Notes: a model not told the origin generated them from the sequence alone. A DNA stretch of 64,000 nt from Granulosicoccus sp045106855 (GCA_045106855.1 JBGCFI010000039.1:1-64000); one strand, 5' to 3'. Counted from the first letter of the stretch, positions 52,246 through 61,130 are shown. Program-made: numbers and translations.

Positions 52246-53041
52246 ATGTGGAGAGGTAGTGATCTGATGGTTTCAGTATGTCGATTTGTAAAGGATAACA
52301 GCGCGTAGCGTCATCGGAATGTGAACTCCCGCAGTCGCCCCCGGGACAACTTGACAATGCACCCAGAAGGTCGATTTCAGCTAGAAATTCGATGTAATCA
52401 CCGGGACGAACCGGACTCGCCTTCATGAAATACTGATGCGTATCTTTGGTAAATCCTGTACACATGAAAACATTGAGAACATCGTGAACCAGATGTTCTA
52501 CGTCTGTAACGGGCTGCGACAAGTGCAAGGCAAGCGCCCGGGTCAAATTGGAATGACAGCAGTGATGATAGTCAACGTTTTTTAATAAACGATTAGTGTA
52601 AGGATCGCAGCGTGTTCCTATAACGTCGTGTACACCCCCACCATCATCATCCCAGCCATACCAGTCCAGCGTGTCGCGCGTGATAGTTGCCATGGCGCGC
52701 AAGGATGGCAAATTGCTCCATAGTCGATCACCAGTGGTTACATGAGTAGCATGCAGCTGACGTGTCTTGCCACTAAAGAACTTCTCTGCCAGGTCATATC
52801 GATTCCAAAGGTTCAGATCACCCACCTGCGGACCATCGAGGCAGCTGATTCGAAACCCGTATCCTGCAGGCACTTCAAAACACGCAGCCTCACGTGGCTC
52901 GGCTATGACGGTATCGACGATCTCTAGATCGTCTCGCCAATGCCGGATATCATCAATGGTACGAGAGGGTACAGAGGCAACGTCATAACAGACCACGGCA
53001 GGTGCACTTCGACGTTGCATGGCATCGTCAGGTATAGACAT
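52199..53041 (-). CDS. DUF1989 (urea carboxylase-associated) family protein
   Basis: Protein of about 280 residues of the DUF1989 family, whose members lie beside urea carboxylase or aminomethyltransferase genes and may handle amino-group compounds. Landmarks here are FEVPAGYGFRISCLDGPQVGDLNLWNRYD, RLWSNLPSLRAMATITRDTLDWYG, the Cys/His-rich VDYHHCCHSNL and a late PGDYIEFLAEIDLL. The His/Cys cluster looks like a metal site. ATG at 53041 is preferred over a TTG at 53050. It overlaps the EutA-like gene tail-to-tail, suggesting a shared metabolic theme. Confidence 0.85.
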   Translation of the reverse strand: MSIPDDAMQRRSAPAVVCYDVASVPSRTIDDIRHWRDDLEIVDTVIAEPREAACFEVPAGYGFRISCLDGPQVGDLNLWNRYDLAEKFFSGKTRQLHATHVTTGDRLWSNLPSLRAMATITRDTLDWYGWDDDGGGVHDVIGTRCDPYTNRLLKNVDYHHCCHSNLTRALALHLSQPVTDVEHLVHDVLNVFMCTGFTKDTHQYFMKASPVRPGDYIEFLAEIDLLGALSSCPGGDCGSSHSDDATRCYPLQIDILKPSDHYLSTFKAQPLNAYDRSHAR

Positions 53042-53095
53042 ACAAGTCAACTCGGATTCGTGATAGTGAACTGGTGAATCGGCGGTATAACTTAC

Positions 53096-53491
53096 CTAGA
53101 GAAACCGCCCGTGACGCTGTAAAACCTCTATGTCGTATCCATCCGGATCCTTGACAAAGAAAAAACGGGCCAACAGTTTGCCGTCACGCTCAAATTCCAC
53201 GATGTCTCTTGGCTGATAGCCAAGAGCTGCAACCTTGCTGTGTTCAGCGTCTAGATCATCAACGGACAATGCCAGATGTCCGTAGCCGTTACCTAAATCG
53301 TAGGCCTCTTTCTGACCCTTGTTAATAGTCAACTCAAGTTCGAAAGTGGATTCGCTATTGCTGAGATACACCAGTGTAAACGTGTCGAAGTCGAGGCGAT
53401 CAGCCACATCAAGATCAAAGGCTTTCTGGTAGAACTCTACCGATCTGGTTTCATCAAGAACCCGAATCATCGAATGGATTGCTTTTGCCAC
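53096..53491 (-). CDS. gloA: Glyoxalase I (lactoylglutathione lyase, VOC family)
   Basis: Metal-dependent isomerisation of the methylglyoxal-glutathione hemithioacetal. A 131-residue VOC protein with the four expected metal ligands: His6 (KAIHSMIRV), Glu in FELELTIN, His in GYGHLAL and Glu in GYDIEVLQ. Usual for GloA is the KDPDGYDIE motif, which is present. A GTG at 53500 sits only one base after AAGGAG; the GTG at 53491 leaves ten bases to the ribosome site and is more likely. It fits with the formaldehyde/glutathione enzyme (fghA) as aldehyde defence. Confidence 0.9.
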   Translation of the reverse strand: MAKAIHSMIRVLDETRSVEFYQKAFDLDVADRLDFDTFTLVYLSNSESTFELELTINKGQKEAYDLGNGYGHLALSVDDLDAEHSKVAALGYQPRDIVEFERDGKLLARFFFVKDPDGYDIEVLQRHGRFL

Positions 53492-53564
53492 GTATTTCAC
53501 TCCTTATGGTTGTTCAAATCAGTAAAGCGGAAAACCAGAGTCTACAACAGACTGCATACAGACC

Positions 53565-54686
53565 CTAACGACTTGTCAATTCACGCTCCAGCGCAATCAG
53601 GCTCTCCAGATTGTGAGCACTGCAGTAGGTATCCGTAAACGGGGCAACGGGATCCATGTAGCGATCAACCTCACCCGGCTCAAAGCGTCCCAATAACGGA
53701 TTGACCCAAACCAGTTTACCAGCACGACGCTGAATGGTCGCAACGGCTTGAGCAAGTCTTTCCGGTGGATCAGTGTCGCACCCATCGCTGAAGATCACCA
53801 CGACAGTTCTTGAATCGACGCGCCGCTTCAGATGCAGTTCGTTAAAGCTCTCCAGAGACTGCGCTATTCGCGTACCGCCCAGCCAGCCTTTACCAAATGC
53901 ATTCAGGACTCGTTCGAAGTCAGCCTCAGCAAGTCGTGAATACCCTTGTGCCAGCTCATTAAGTTCGGTGTTGAATACAAACGCATCGGAGCGCTGAAAT
54001 ACGGTCATGAAAATACGTGAGAAACGCAAGAACAATCTCGCATAAACATCCATCGACTGACTTATATCCAGTAACAGTACAAAACGATGCAGACGCTGGC
54101 GCTTGCGCTTGAAACGCAAATCCATGGGCTGACCACAATAACGCAGCGATTGACGCATGGATCGACGCACATCGATGGCATGCCCACGGGTACTAGAATA
54201 TTCTCGCCGGGAAAAACGCTTGCGGGCACGACGTGCGAGACGCTCTACCAGCAATTCGATTTCAAGCATTTGCCGATGATCAAACACAAATCTGAAATCC
54301 GCCAGTGACAGAGCCTTGAAATCACCCGCCCCGAAAAGCTCCTCTTCCTGACGCTGTTTCTCCGATGTACCACCAATACCCAGCAGTCGCTGCTCACCAG
54401 CCATATTCAAGGACTGATCACTTGAATGGTCTATCGAATCCCCGCTTGCATCAACCAGTACACCATCCGGCTGCCAGAAGGTATTAAACAATGCATCATA
54501 GCGCTTCCAGTCAGCCGGCTTGACACACGTGCAGCTTCTCGTACTGACAAGCAGACGTGAACGCGATTGTGCATAACCCATAGCAGCAAGTGTCTGGAAC
54601 TGCACGACGGTGCCGGGATCTACCGGCATACCATTCGCACGCAAGAACTCTGCAAAATCGTGAAGGCGCTGGTTGAGCTCGATCAT
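53565..54686 (-). CDS. VWA domain protein, CoxE-like
   Basis: A 373-residue soluble protein of the VWA-CoxE family. The N-terminal helical region (LHDFAEFLRANGMPVDPG) and Arg-rich middle lead to a C-terminal VWA domain with the metal-site motif LLDISQSMDVYAR and a second metal loop with Thr in GGTRIAQS. The C-terminal WVNPLLGRFEPGEVDRYMDP is typical of CoxE-like proteins. In carboxydotrophs CoxD/CoxE mature a metalloenzyme; no such enzyme is nearby. It follows the MoxR gene by 32 bases and both belong to one unit. Confidence 0.9.
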   Translation of the reverse strand: MIELNQRLHDFAEFLRANGMPVDPGTVVQFQTLAAMGYAQSRSRLLVSTRSCTCVKPADWKRYDALFNTFWQPDGVLVDASGDSIDHSSDQSLNMAGEQRLLGIGGTSEKQRQEEELFGAGDFKALSLADFRFVFDHRQMLEIELLVERLARRARKRFSRREYSSTRGHAIDVRRSMRQSLRYCGQPMDLRFKRKRQRLHRFVLLLDISQSMDVYARLFLRFSRIFMTVFQRSDAFVFNTELNELAQGYSRLAEADFERVLNAFGKGWLGGTRIAQSLESFNELHLKRRVDSRTVVVIFSDGCDTDPPERLAQAVATIQRRAGKLVWVNPLLGRFEPGEVDRYMDPVAPFTDTYCSAHNLESLIALERELTSR

Positions 54687-54718
54687 GCAAACTGAACCCC
54701 GGTAAGTCTGTTCATGGG

Positions 54719-55606
54719 CTACACGCTCGCAGCCTTACCCAGCAGTTTTGCAAATCCCTCCTCATCACGCTGAATGAGCGCCAGATCTTCGCGGGTTTTA
54801 ATCAGGCACGCCAAAGATTGTTGAACCTTCTCGACCGAATGGGCCAGATCCTTGATCTCCAGTTGCATAAGCGATGCTGCCCAATCCAGTGTCTCGGCAA
54901 CGCCCGGGGCTTTTCTCAGTGAGGCACCACGCAGATTCTGCACAACGTCCACTAACTGCTGGTTAAGGTGATTATCGATACAGGGTAATTTCGCTTTCAC
55001 GATAGCGCGTTCGCGTGCGGCATCAGGGAAATCAAGATAGTGGTACAGACATCGTCGCCGCAGCGCGTCACTCAGTTCCCGCACGCCATTTGAGGTCAGT
55101 AGCACTCGGGGTCGGGTACGAGCGCTAAACGTGCCCAGCTCCGGAATGCTAATTTGGAAATCAGACAGGACTTCCAGCAACAACGCCTCAAACTCCTCAT
55201 CAGCACGGTCGATTTCATCAATCAGCAAGACGACCGGGCGTTCACTGGAAATCGCCTTGAGTAGCGGACGTTCAATAAGGAAGTCCTTGCTGTACAGTGT
55301 TTCCTTCAGTGCTTGCGGATCAGCCGTGGCTGCCATCTGAATGGCAAGGAGCTGTCGCTGGTAGTCCCAGTCGTAAAGCGCATGTTGTGCGTCTAGCCCT
55401 TCGTAACATTGCAGCCTGATTAATTCTGCGCCACCGATGGTCGCCAGGCATTTGGCAACTTCGGTTTTGCCTACACCGGCCTCGCCTTCAATGAGCAATG
55501 GCTTCCCCAGGGCATCGGCTAAATGCAGTGCCGAGGCAAGATCATCATCGGCCACATAGGCTTGCTGCTCAAACGCGCGACACAGCTGTGCAATCTGCGA
55601 GCTCAT
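54719..55606 (-). CDS. MoxR/CoxD-type AAA+ ATPase
   Basis: A 295-residue AAA+ ATPase. Walker A is EGEAGVGKTEVAK, Walker B is VVLLIDEIDRADEEFEALLLE, and sensor 1 is in VLLTSNGVRELSDALRRRCLYHYLDFP. This is the CoxD branch of MoxR, different from the MoxR at 8.3-9.3 kb. It is expected to work with the downstream VWA-CoxE protein as a chaperone pair. Upstream lies a regulator gene on the same strand with a 23-base gap. Confidence 0.92.
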   Translation of the reverse strand: MSSQIAQLCRAFEQQAYVADDDLASALHLADALGKPLLIEGEAGVGKTEVAKCLATIGGAELIRLQCYEGLDAQHALYDWDYQRQLLAIQMAATADPQALKETLYSKDFLIERPLLKAISSERPVVLLIDEIDRADEEFEALLLEVLSDFQISIPELGTFSARTRPRVLLTSNGVRELSDALRRRCLYHYLDFPDAARERAIVKAKLPCIDNHLNQQLVDVVQNLRGASLRKAPGVAETLDWAASLMQLEIKDLAHSVEKVQQSLACLIKTREDLALIQRDEEGFAKLLGKAASV

Positions 55607-55629
55607 TATTTACTCTCCAAAAATATCGA

Positions 55630-56367
55630 TCAACGACGCCTCTCATACGACTTGAATGCGCCGAATTCCCAATGACGTATGGCCAGTATCATACTGGTAC
55701 CGCGCCTGTGATCAGTCGCAAATGCATGGTCCTCTCGGGCCAGATCATCAAACAACTGACCAACCGACTCCAACCGATTGACAAGCTGGGTGAAGGTAGT
55801 TTCAGTAATATCGCCACTTTTTACCAGACGAACTGCGTCACGCCCGTCAAACGTTGTATCAAAGAACTGACTCTGGACCTCGTTGCGGAAAAACTGTTCG
55901 ATAGGTCCGTTTGGCTGCCATTGAAAGTTAATTCCGATTAATGCGCGAATACGATTGCCGGGAAGTAGCTCTGCAATCCGCATGCGGTCAAGTTGCGCCA
56001 GCTTTGTAATGCATTCGGTTTCGCTGATCTGATACCGCTGCGTAATATCCTCGAATGTCCACGCATTGACGACACAATAGGCCACGAGTAATAGCAGAGG
56101 ATCCCCAACAAGGCGCTCCTCCTCCTCCATACTCAAGCCCTGCAAACCGGCGGGTGCATTGCTGGCAAGCTTCGCTAACTCGACAAATTCCAGGCCGAGA
56201 ATCCCACACAGCGCATCCAGCCGCTTAAGTGAGAAATTGCCCGCAGAAAACATCTGTTTCACGGCAGATTCTGAGAGTTCCAGCCGGTTCGCCAGCTCTC
56301 GATACGAGATCTGACGGGATTTCAACTCACGTTTTATGACGTCAACAAGTCGGTTTGACTGGCTCAT
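55630..56367 (-). CDS. XRE-type helix-turn-helix regulator
   Basis: A 245-residue protein with an N-terminal Cro/C1-type helix-turn-helix (LVDVIKRELKSRQISYRELANRLELSESAVKQMF, about 7-40). A roughly 180-residue C-terminal domain that I cannot name (FEDITQRYQISETECITKLAQL and a later QSQFFDTTFDG segment) may contain a second small winged-helix and a ligand-binding part. It is the first gene of the minus-strand unit with MoxR and CoxE-like genes, and is divergent to pspA. ATG at 56367 is chosen because AAGAG lies upstream; a GTG two codons earlier is possible. Confidence 0.88.
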   Translation of the reverse strand: MSQSNRLVDVIKRELKSRQISYRELANRLELSESAVKQMFSAGNFSLKRLDALCGILGLEFVELAKLASNAPAGLQGLSMEEEERLVGDPLLLLVAYCVVNAWTFEDITQRYQISETECITKLAQLDRMRIAELLPGNRIRALIGINFQWQPNGPIEQFFRNEVQSQFFDTTFDGRDAVRLVKSGDITETTFTQLVNRLESVGQLFDDLAREDHAFATDHRRGTSMILAIRHWEFGAFKSYERRR

Positions 56368-56505
56368 ACTCACTCTTGGTTCAATAATATTGTACTTATA
56401 GTTTAAAAATAGCGCACTTTTTCGAATAAGTTTTGTTTTTCAACCCCTAGTGCCGACAATAGCTCCAGTTAACGCAATACACACATAATCGAGGAGCAAA
56501 AAGCC
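56368..56505. promoter_or_regulatory. Divergent regulator-pspA promoter region with a palindrome
   Basis: This A/T-rich 138-base gap separates the XRE-type regulator and the PspA-like gene. CAATAATATTG (56382-56392) is a perfect 11-base palindrome close to the regulator start and could be an operator. TATAAG- and TACAAT-like hexamers occur near it on the minus strand. A GAGGAG ribosome site lies nine bases before the pspA ATG. No sigma-54-type GG-N10-GC promoter is evident, unlike classic psp operons. Confidence 0.35.
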
Positions 56506-57177
56506 ATGAACCTGTTTTCACGTATCACCGCCACTATCGGAGCGACCGCAGAAACTGCCGTCAGTCGGTTCGAGAATCATGATGCCATTGCGCAAAGTGC
56601 GCTCATTGAAGCTCGCCAGGCAGTTGCCAAGGCACGAATTCGCCACCAGCGTCTGAAACGTAGCGTCGAAGATATACGCAAAAGTCTTGATGACACCGAA
56701 AAGCAGGTTGAGCAATGGACTGTTCGCGCAAAAAAAATAGCCATCACTGATGAAGTACGCGCCCTGCAGTGTGTTGAACAACGGCAACTGAGCCGAGAAC
56801 AGCTTGAAAATCATAAACAGAACCTGAGCAAGCACGAAGCGCTTGAAGCAGACATGGCTGGTCGGCTCAAGGAAATGGAAACACGCTTGCAAAGTATGAC
56901 AAGCCAGCGTGACGAGATGCGATCGCGCGAATCAATTGCCCGGGCTACACAAGTCATGGACCGGATCGATAACCATAGTCGCGATGGCGTTGATGCTGTT
57001 TTCGAACGCTGGGAACTTGCAATAAGCGATAGCGAAGTTCGCAATGAGGTTCTCCACGATGACCAACCAGGTGTATCGGCCTTACAACGCGAACTGGATG
57101 AGGAAGACAGACAGGCTGCATTGAAAGAGGAACTGGCGGCACTGCTGGTTGGCAAGCAGGAGAACAACCATGAGTAA
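56506..57177 (+). CDS. PspA/IM30 family membrane-stress protein
   Basis: Peripheral membrane protein of 223 residues, predicted almost entirely alpha-helical coiled coil, beginning MNLFSRITATIGATAE. Family members assemble into ESCRT-III-like rods or rings on damaged membranes and limit proton leak. The length is typical. The long helical hairpin shows heptad Leu/Arg/Glu patterns over about 30-190. Divergent from the XRE-type regulator and overlapping by 8 bases with a polytopic membrane protein, so it is the first gene of a two-gene unit. No PspB/PspC/PspF genes are present. Confidence 0.88.
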   Translation: MNLFSRITATIGATAETAVSRFENHDAIAQSALIEARQAVAKARIRHQRLKRSVEDIRKSLDDTEKQVEQWTVRAKKIAITDEVRALQCVEQRQLSREQLENHKQNLSKHEALEADMAGRLKEMETRLQSMTSQRDEMRSRESIARATQVMDRIDNHSRDGVDAVFERWELAISDSEVRNEVLHDDQPGVSALQRELDEEDRQAALKEELAALLVGKQENNHE

Positions 57178-58618
57178 CGGGGATCTGGAATTTGTTGGCC
57201 CTCCACTTCCGGATTCAGGGCAGAACGAATCCCGAGCGTATCTGGCACGCGCAGTTCAGGCGATAAAAGAAGGTACATCGATCGCCGGGCTATTAAGAAT
57301 CGGTGGTGCAGGTTTGATGGTTTTCTCTTTGTGCCTGTTTCTCATGCAAGGCATGGATGCAACATCCGATCTGCATCGCTACCTGTTGCTTCTGGGTCAA
57401 ACGGCTTTATTGACCAGCGCAGGCTTTGCCGTTGGCTTTCTTCTCAAAGAACCAAGGGGGGCCAGAGTATTTTTTTCGCTGGCACTGGTTTCCATACCTG
57501 CAAATTTTGCCGTCCTAGGCGCAATGATCTACTCGATCGTACCGCTTGACAGCGTCACTACACAATATCCCGCTTACGCGAGCTGGCAATCAAGCAACTT
57601 CAATGAGCTCATGATTGCAAGTGTGGTAGGGATGTTAGTGTTGATACCCATGTCGATATTCTGTTTTGCCATACTGGCTAGACAATCAAAATGGTGGCTC
57701 AGTGCAGCCTATCTGTTATCGTCAGCCACACTCCTCATTCCCATGAGAGAGACGTTCAGCATTACGCTCATCAGCAGCGTCTGTGCGCTTGCTGTCGTTG
57801 TTCTGTTATCCAATCGTCACGCGAAACGCCAACGTCTTGCAACAGGTGAAGAGCAGTTTGCCAAAGCCTTGTTGTTCATTCCTGCCGCGTTGATGCTGGC
57901 ACGATCAGCGGCCCTTTACAACGTTGATTTTCATTTTGCCCTGGCAGTCGTCATTGCTATTTATTATCTGCTTCGCCAGGTAGTCATTGCACGAACGGAA
58001 AATTCAGCCTTGACGATTACCGTGCAGATTCTCTCTGCTTGCTGTGCGTTTATTCTTGCTTTTATGCTGACAACATTAATACTCGACAGCTTTTCGTTCA
58101 TCTCGCCCTTTCTGGTTTTCACACTGTCCTGGCTGGGACTGAATATGGACCTCACACGCTTTATTGACAAGGCAAGGCTCAAAGGAACTATTCACGGTTT
58201 CTGGGCGGTTACCCTCTTCTCGGCTGTTGCTATTGATTCACTGCTTTTCGGTAATGTTAACGGGTTTCTTGTCAATCTGACACTGGCAGGTACGCTTCTG
58301 GTGGCAAGCGCTGTGACACGTCAGAAGCTGGGTGCCATTCTCGGCAGCCTTGCTCTGATAGGTTTGTTGATTATCAATGGCGCGCACCTGTTCGTGTTCA
58401 TGCTCGATACCGGATGGGCAGGCATGGCTATCGCCGGTGCGATCACCATCGTTTCCGGTTCGTTGCTGGAAAAGTTCTGGCCTGTCCTGAAGCTTCGATT
58501 TATCCAGCAAACAAGGGTAACAACATTGAGTCCTAAGCATACTGATACTGCTGAGTTACCGGCGAACCAGGTCATCGAAACGCTACCCGGTGAATCACTA
58601 TCGCGCGTGGCGGCTTAA
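57170..58618 (+). CDS. Polytopic membrane protein of unknown function
   Basis: A 482-residue integral membrane protein with about 14 hydrophobic segments spread over residues 40-450 (for example GGAGLMVFSLCLFLMQGM, LLLLGQTALLTSAGFAVGFLL, LTITVQILSACCAFILAFML). A soluble polar N-terminus of 35 residues and a polar C-terminus flank them. I do not recognise the family. ATG at 57170 has AGGAG seven bases upstream and overlaps the pspA stop, whereas the open frame begins at 57149. Co-translation with a PspA protein suggests it recruits or is protected by PspA at the membrane. Confidence 0.85.
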   Translation: MSNGDLEFVGPPLPDSGQNESRAYLARAVQAIKEGTSIAGLLRIGGAGLMVFSLCLFLMQGMDATSDLHRYLLLLGQTALLTSAGFAVGFLLKEPRGARVFFSLALVSIPANFAVLGAMIYSIVPLDSVTTQYPAYASWQSSNFNELMIASVVGMLVLIPMSIFCFAILARQSKWWLSAAYLLSSATLLIPMRETFSITLISSVCALAVVVLLSNRHAKRQRLATGEEQFAKALLFIPAALMLARSAALYNVDFHFALAVVIAIYYLLRQVVIARTENSALTITVQILSACCAFILAFMLTTLILDSFSFISPFLVFTLSWLGLNMDLTRFIDKARLKGTIHGFWAVTLFSAVAIDSLLFGNVNGFLVNLTLAGTLLVASAVTRQKLGAILGSLALIGLLIINGAHLFVFMLDTGWAGMAIAGAITIVSGSLLEKFWPVLKLRFIQQTRVTTLSPKHTDTAELPANQVIETLPGESLSRVAA

Positions 58619-58645
58619 GCTAATCGTTTATAATGACAGTTGAAA

Positions 58646-58670
58646 GGGTCGGGCATCTTCTGCCCGACCC
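58646..58670 (+). promoter_or_regulatory. Hairpin immediately upstream of the M20 peptidase ribosome site
   Basis: GGGTCGGGC (58646-58654) and GCCCGACCC (58662-58670) form a perfect 9-bp GC-rich stem with a 7-base loop. The next bases are TCTGGAG, the ribosome site of the M20 gene, 14 bases before its ATG. It may end the upstream PspA/membrane-protein transcript or control M20 translation. No T-run follows. Confidence 0.5.
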
Positions 58671-58683
58671 TCTGGAGCTATTC

Positions 58684-60063
58684 ATGTCATTAAACGCTGT
58701 GCTGGAACAAGTCGATCAAAACCTGCCTCAATCACTGGACAGGTTATTCGAGCTTCTTGGTATTGACAGTATTTCCACTGACCCTGCTTACTCGGCATCC
58801 TGCCTGAAGGCTGCAAACTGGCTCGTCGATGACCTTGCGTCAATGGGATTTGATGCATCACGGTATGACACCCCCGGCCACCCCATGGTCGTAGGCCACC
58901 ACATAAGCGACCCCGGTAAACCCCATGTCTTGTTTTACGGGCACTACGATGTACAACCGGTAGACCCTCTCGAACTCTGGAACCGACCTCCGTTCGAAGC
59001 CGCCATCGAAGAGACCGCCAGTGGCAAGGTCATCCGTGCACGTGGAGCCGCCGACGACAAAGGCCAGGTCATGACGTTTCTCGAAGCCTGCCGCGTCTGG
59101 AAATCTGAAACCGGCTCTTTACCGGTGAATGTCAGCGTTTTTTTTGAAGGCGAAGAAGAAAGCGGTTCCCCATCACTTGTGCCTTTCATGAAAGCGCATA
59201 CGGATATGCTTAAAGCCGATATTGCCCTGGTTTGCGATACCGGAATGTGGGATAGCGATACACCCACCATCTCCACGATGCTGCGCGGTATGGTCGGTGA
59301 GGAAGTAACCATTACCGGACCTTCGCTGGATTTACACTCCGGAATGTATGGCGGCCCGGCCATCAATCCCATACGCGTCCTTAATCGCATTCTTGCTGAC
59401 TTGCACGACGACACCGGGCGCATCACCCTGCCCGGTTTCTACGATGGCGTGGAGGAACTGTCCGCCGATGTACGCGAACAATGGAATTCATTGAACCATG
59501 ACGATGAAGGCTTTCTGAAGTCTGTCGGACTTTCAACCCCGGCTGGTGAGAAAGGCTATTCGGTACTTGAACAAATCTGGTCACGCCCAACGTGTGATGT
59601 AAATGGTATCAACGGTGGATACACCGGTGAAGGCTTCAAGACGGTACTGCCATCCATTGCGCAAGCCAAAATCAGTTTTCGGCTTGTAGGCAAGCAGGAT
59701 CCACACAAGATCCAGCAAGCCTTCTATCAGCATGTTGAGGATCGTTTGCCACCAGACTGCACGGCAAGTTTTAATACCAAGGATGGAGCTCCCGCAACGG
59801 TTATGCCGGTTGATGCGCCGGCGTTCAGGAAAGCACAGATAGCATTAACCGAAGAGTGGCAAAAAGAGGCGATCTACGCGGGTTGTGGTGGATCAATTCC
59901 AGTGGTTGGCCACATAAAAGATATTCTTGGTATGGATAGTTTGCTGGTCGGCTTCATGCTTGACGACGATGCTATCCATTCACCTAATGAAAAGTACTCG
60001 TTAAAAAGCTATCACAAGGGTATCCGTAGCTGGGCTCGGATACTGGATGCCTTGGCAACTTAG
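58684..60063 (+). CDS. M20 family dipeptidase
   Basis: Zinc-dependent peptidase of 459 residues cutting dipeptides or related N-acyl amino acids. Metal ligands follow the M20 pattern: His in YGHYDVQPV, Asp in AADDKGQ, Glu pair in FEGEEESGS, Asp in CDTGM and a C-terminal His in DDAIHSPNEKYSL. A dimerisation domain lies in the middle (DLHSGMYGGPAINP). ATG at 58684 has GGAG six bases upstream; the frame starts at 58633 before the hairpin, which would have to be translated through. No obvious link to neighbours. Confidence 0.93.
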   Translation: MSLNAVLEQVDQNLPQSLDRLFELLGIDSISTDPAYSASCLKAANWLVDDLASMGFDASRYDTPGHPMVVGHHISDPGKPHVLFYGHYDVQPVDPLELWNRPPFEAAIEETASGKVIRARGAADDKGQVMTFLEACRVWKSETGSLPVNVSVFFEGEEESGSPSLVPFMKAHTDMLKADIALVCDTGMWDSDTPTISTMLRGMVGEEVTITGPSLDLHSGMYGGPAINPIRVLNRILADLHDDTGRITLPGFYDGVEELSADVREQWNSLNHDDEGFLKSVGLSTPAGEKGYSVLEQIWSRPTCDVNGINGGYTGEGFKTVLPSIAQAKISFRLVGKQDPHKIQQAFYQHVEDRLPPDCTASFNTKDGAPATVMPVDAPAFRKAQIALTEEWQKEAIYAGCGGSIPVVGHIKDILGMDSLLVGFMLDDDAIHSPNEKYSLKSYHKGIRSWARILDALAT

Positions 60064-60218
60064 GCAGTATCTGGTCACGATGGCCATTACCTGATGTGAA
60101 AAGCGTTGTGAATAAAAGAACTACTGGACGTCGGATGGTAGTCAGGCCTGCAGATTGCCAGATCGGTGGCCTGAGCTATTTGTGCTTCCGGGTATTGTCC
60201 GTCACTGAAACAGCGCAT

Positions 60219-61130
60219 TCAACTAAATCGGGCCAAGGCATCTTCAGTTGGTCCGACGTAGGCTTGACCAAACTTAATAGCGTGGACAATAAGGGGCGCT
60301 AGTTGGTGCAAGGCGATACGTTCCCGCCAGCCTTCATCGAGAGGAAAAATCTCCTCATAAATCTTAAAGCAGCTATCACTATAGCCGCCAAACAGACGCA
60401 TCATGGAAAGATCGAATTCACGATGGCCACCATGACTGGCGGGGTCAATGATCCAGCTATCGCCGTTCGTATCTACCAGTCTGTTTCCCGCCCATAGATC
60501 ACCGTGCAGGAGAGATGGAACCAGGGAGGGCGACTCCCACTGATCAAGTCGATTTGCCAAGGATTCAATCATGGTGACAAGTCTGGTACTCAGCGCCTGA
60601 CGATCGGATGCTATTCGCGCCAAAGGGAGTAAACGCTGGGTTGCGTAAAATTCCGACCAACGCCCGCAGGTTTGATTAGGCAATCCCAGAGACCCCGTTG
60701 ATCGTTTGTCTTCCCTGCCAAATGAAGGGCACGGCATTCGATGTAACGCCGCTAGTTGCCGCCCGAAATCCATTTCGCCCTGCTGCGAGGACTGCCGTTG
60801 CCTTGATTCGTCAATCCACGCAATGGCCAGATAAGGCACTTGATCGCTGACACCGAGTACTGCAGGTACACGGACTGTGTTGGTCTGCGCTAACCATTCC
60901 AGGCCCCGCGCCTCGGTGGTGAAATGATTGGGTGGCGGATTAGCGTGAGTTTTTACAAAAACCTGCGCACCTGCTTCAAGCTCTATGTTTTTAGGCAGTT
61001 CGGTATCAATAGTCGTAACAGTGGCAGAGAAACTTTGTGCAAAGTCACCGCCACTCAAGGCGCGCCATTGATCAAGCCCTATGCCCAGATCTGCTTCAGC
61101 CTTTGACTTCCAGGAAACATCAATACTCAT
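60219..61130 (-). CDS. Fructosamine kinase family protein
   Basis: Cytosolic kinase of 303 residues with an aminoglycoside phosphotransferase-like fold. Visible motifs are VFVKTHA with the ATP-binding Lys, the catalytic loop LLHGDLWAGN and IDPASHGGHREFDL with the metal-binding Asp. The family phosphorylates sugar adducts on proteins (deglycation). It converges on the M20 gene (155-base gap) and is divergent from the histidine phosphatase gene. Confidence 0.92.
   Translation of the reverse strand: MSIDVSWKSKAEADLGIGLDQWRALSGGDFAQSFSATVTTIDTELPKNIELEAGAQVFVKTHANPPPNHFTTEARGLEWLAQTNTVRVPAVLGVSDQVPYLAIAWIDESRQRQSSQQGEMDFGRQLAALHRMPCPSFGREDKRSTGSLGLPNQTCGRWSEFYATQRLLPLARIASDRQALSTRLVTMIESLANRLDQWESPSLVPSLLHGDLWAGNRLVDTNGDSWIIDPASHGGHREFDLSMMRLFGGYSDSCFKIYEEIFPLDEGWRERIALHQLAPLIVHAIKFGQAYVGPTEDALARFS

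Noticed and set aside
56400..56505. Sigma-54 promoter for pspA
   Set aside because: I looked for the GG-N10-GC pattern expected from classic psp operons and found no good match.
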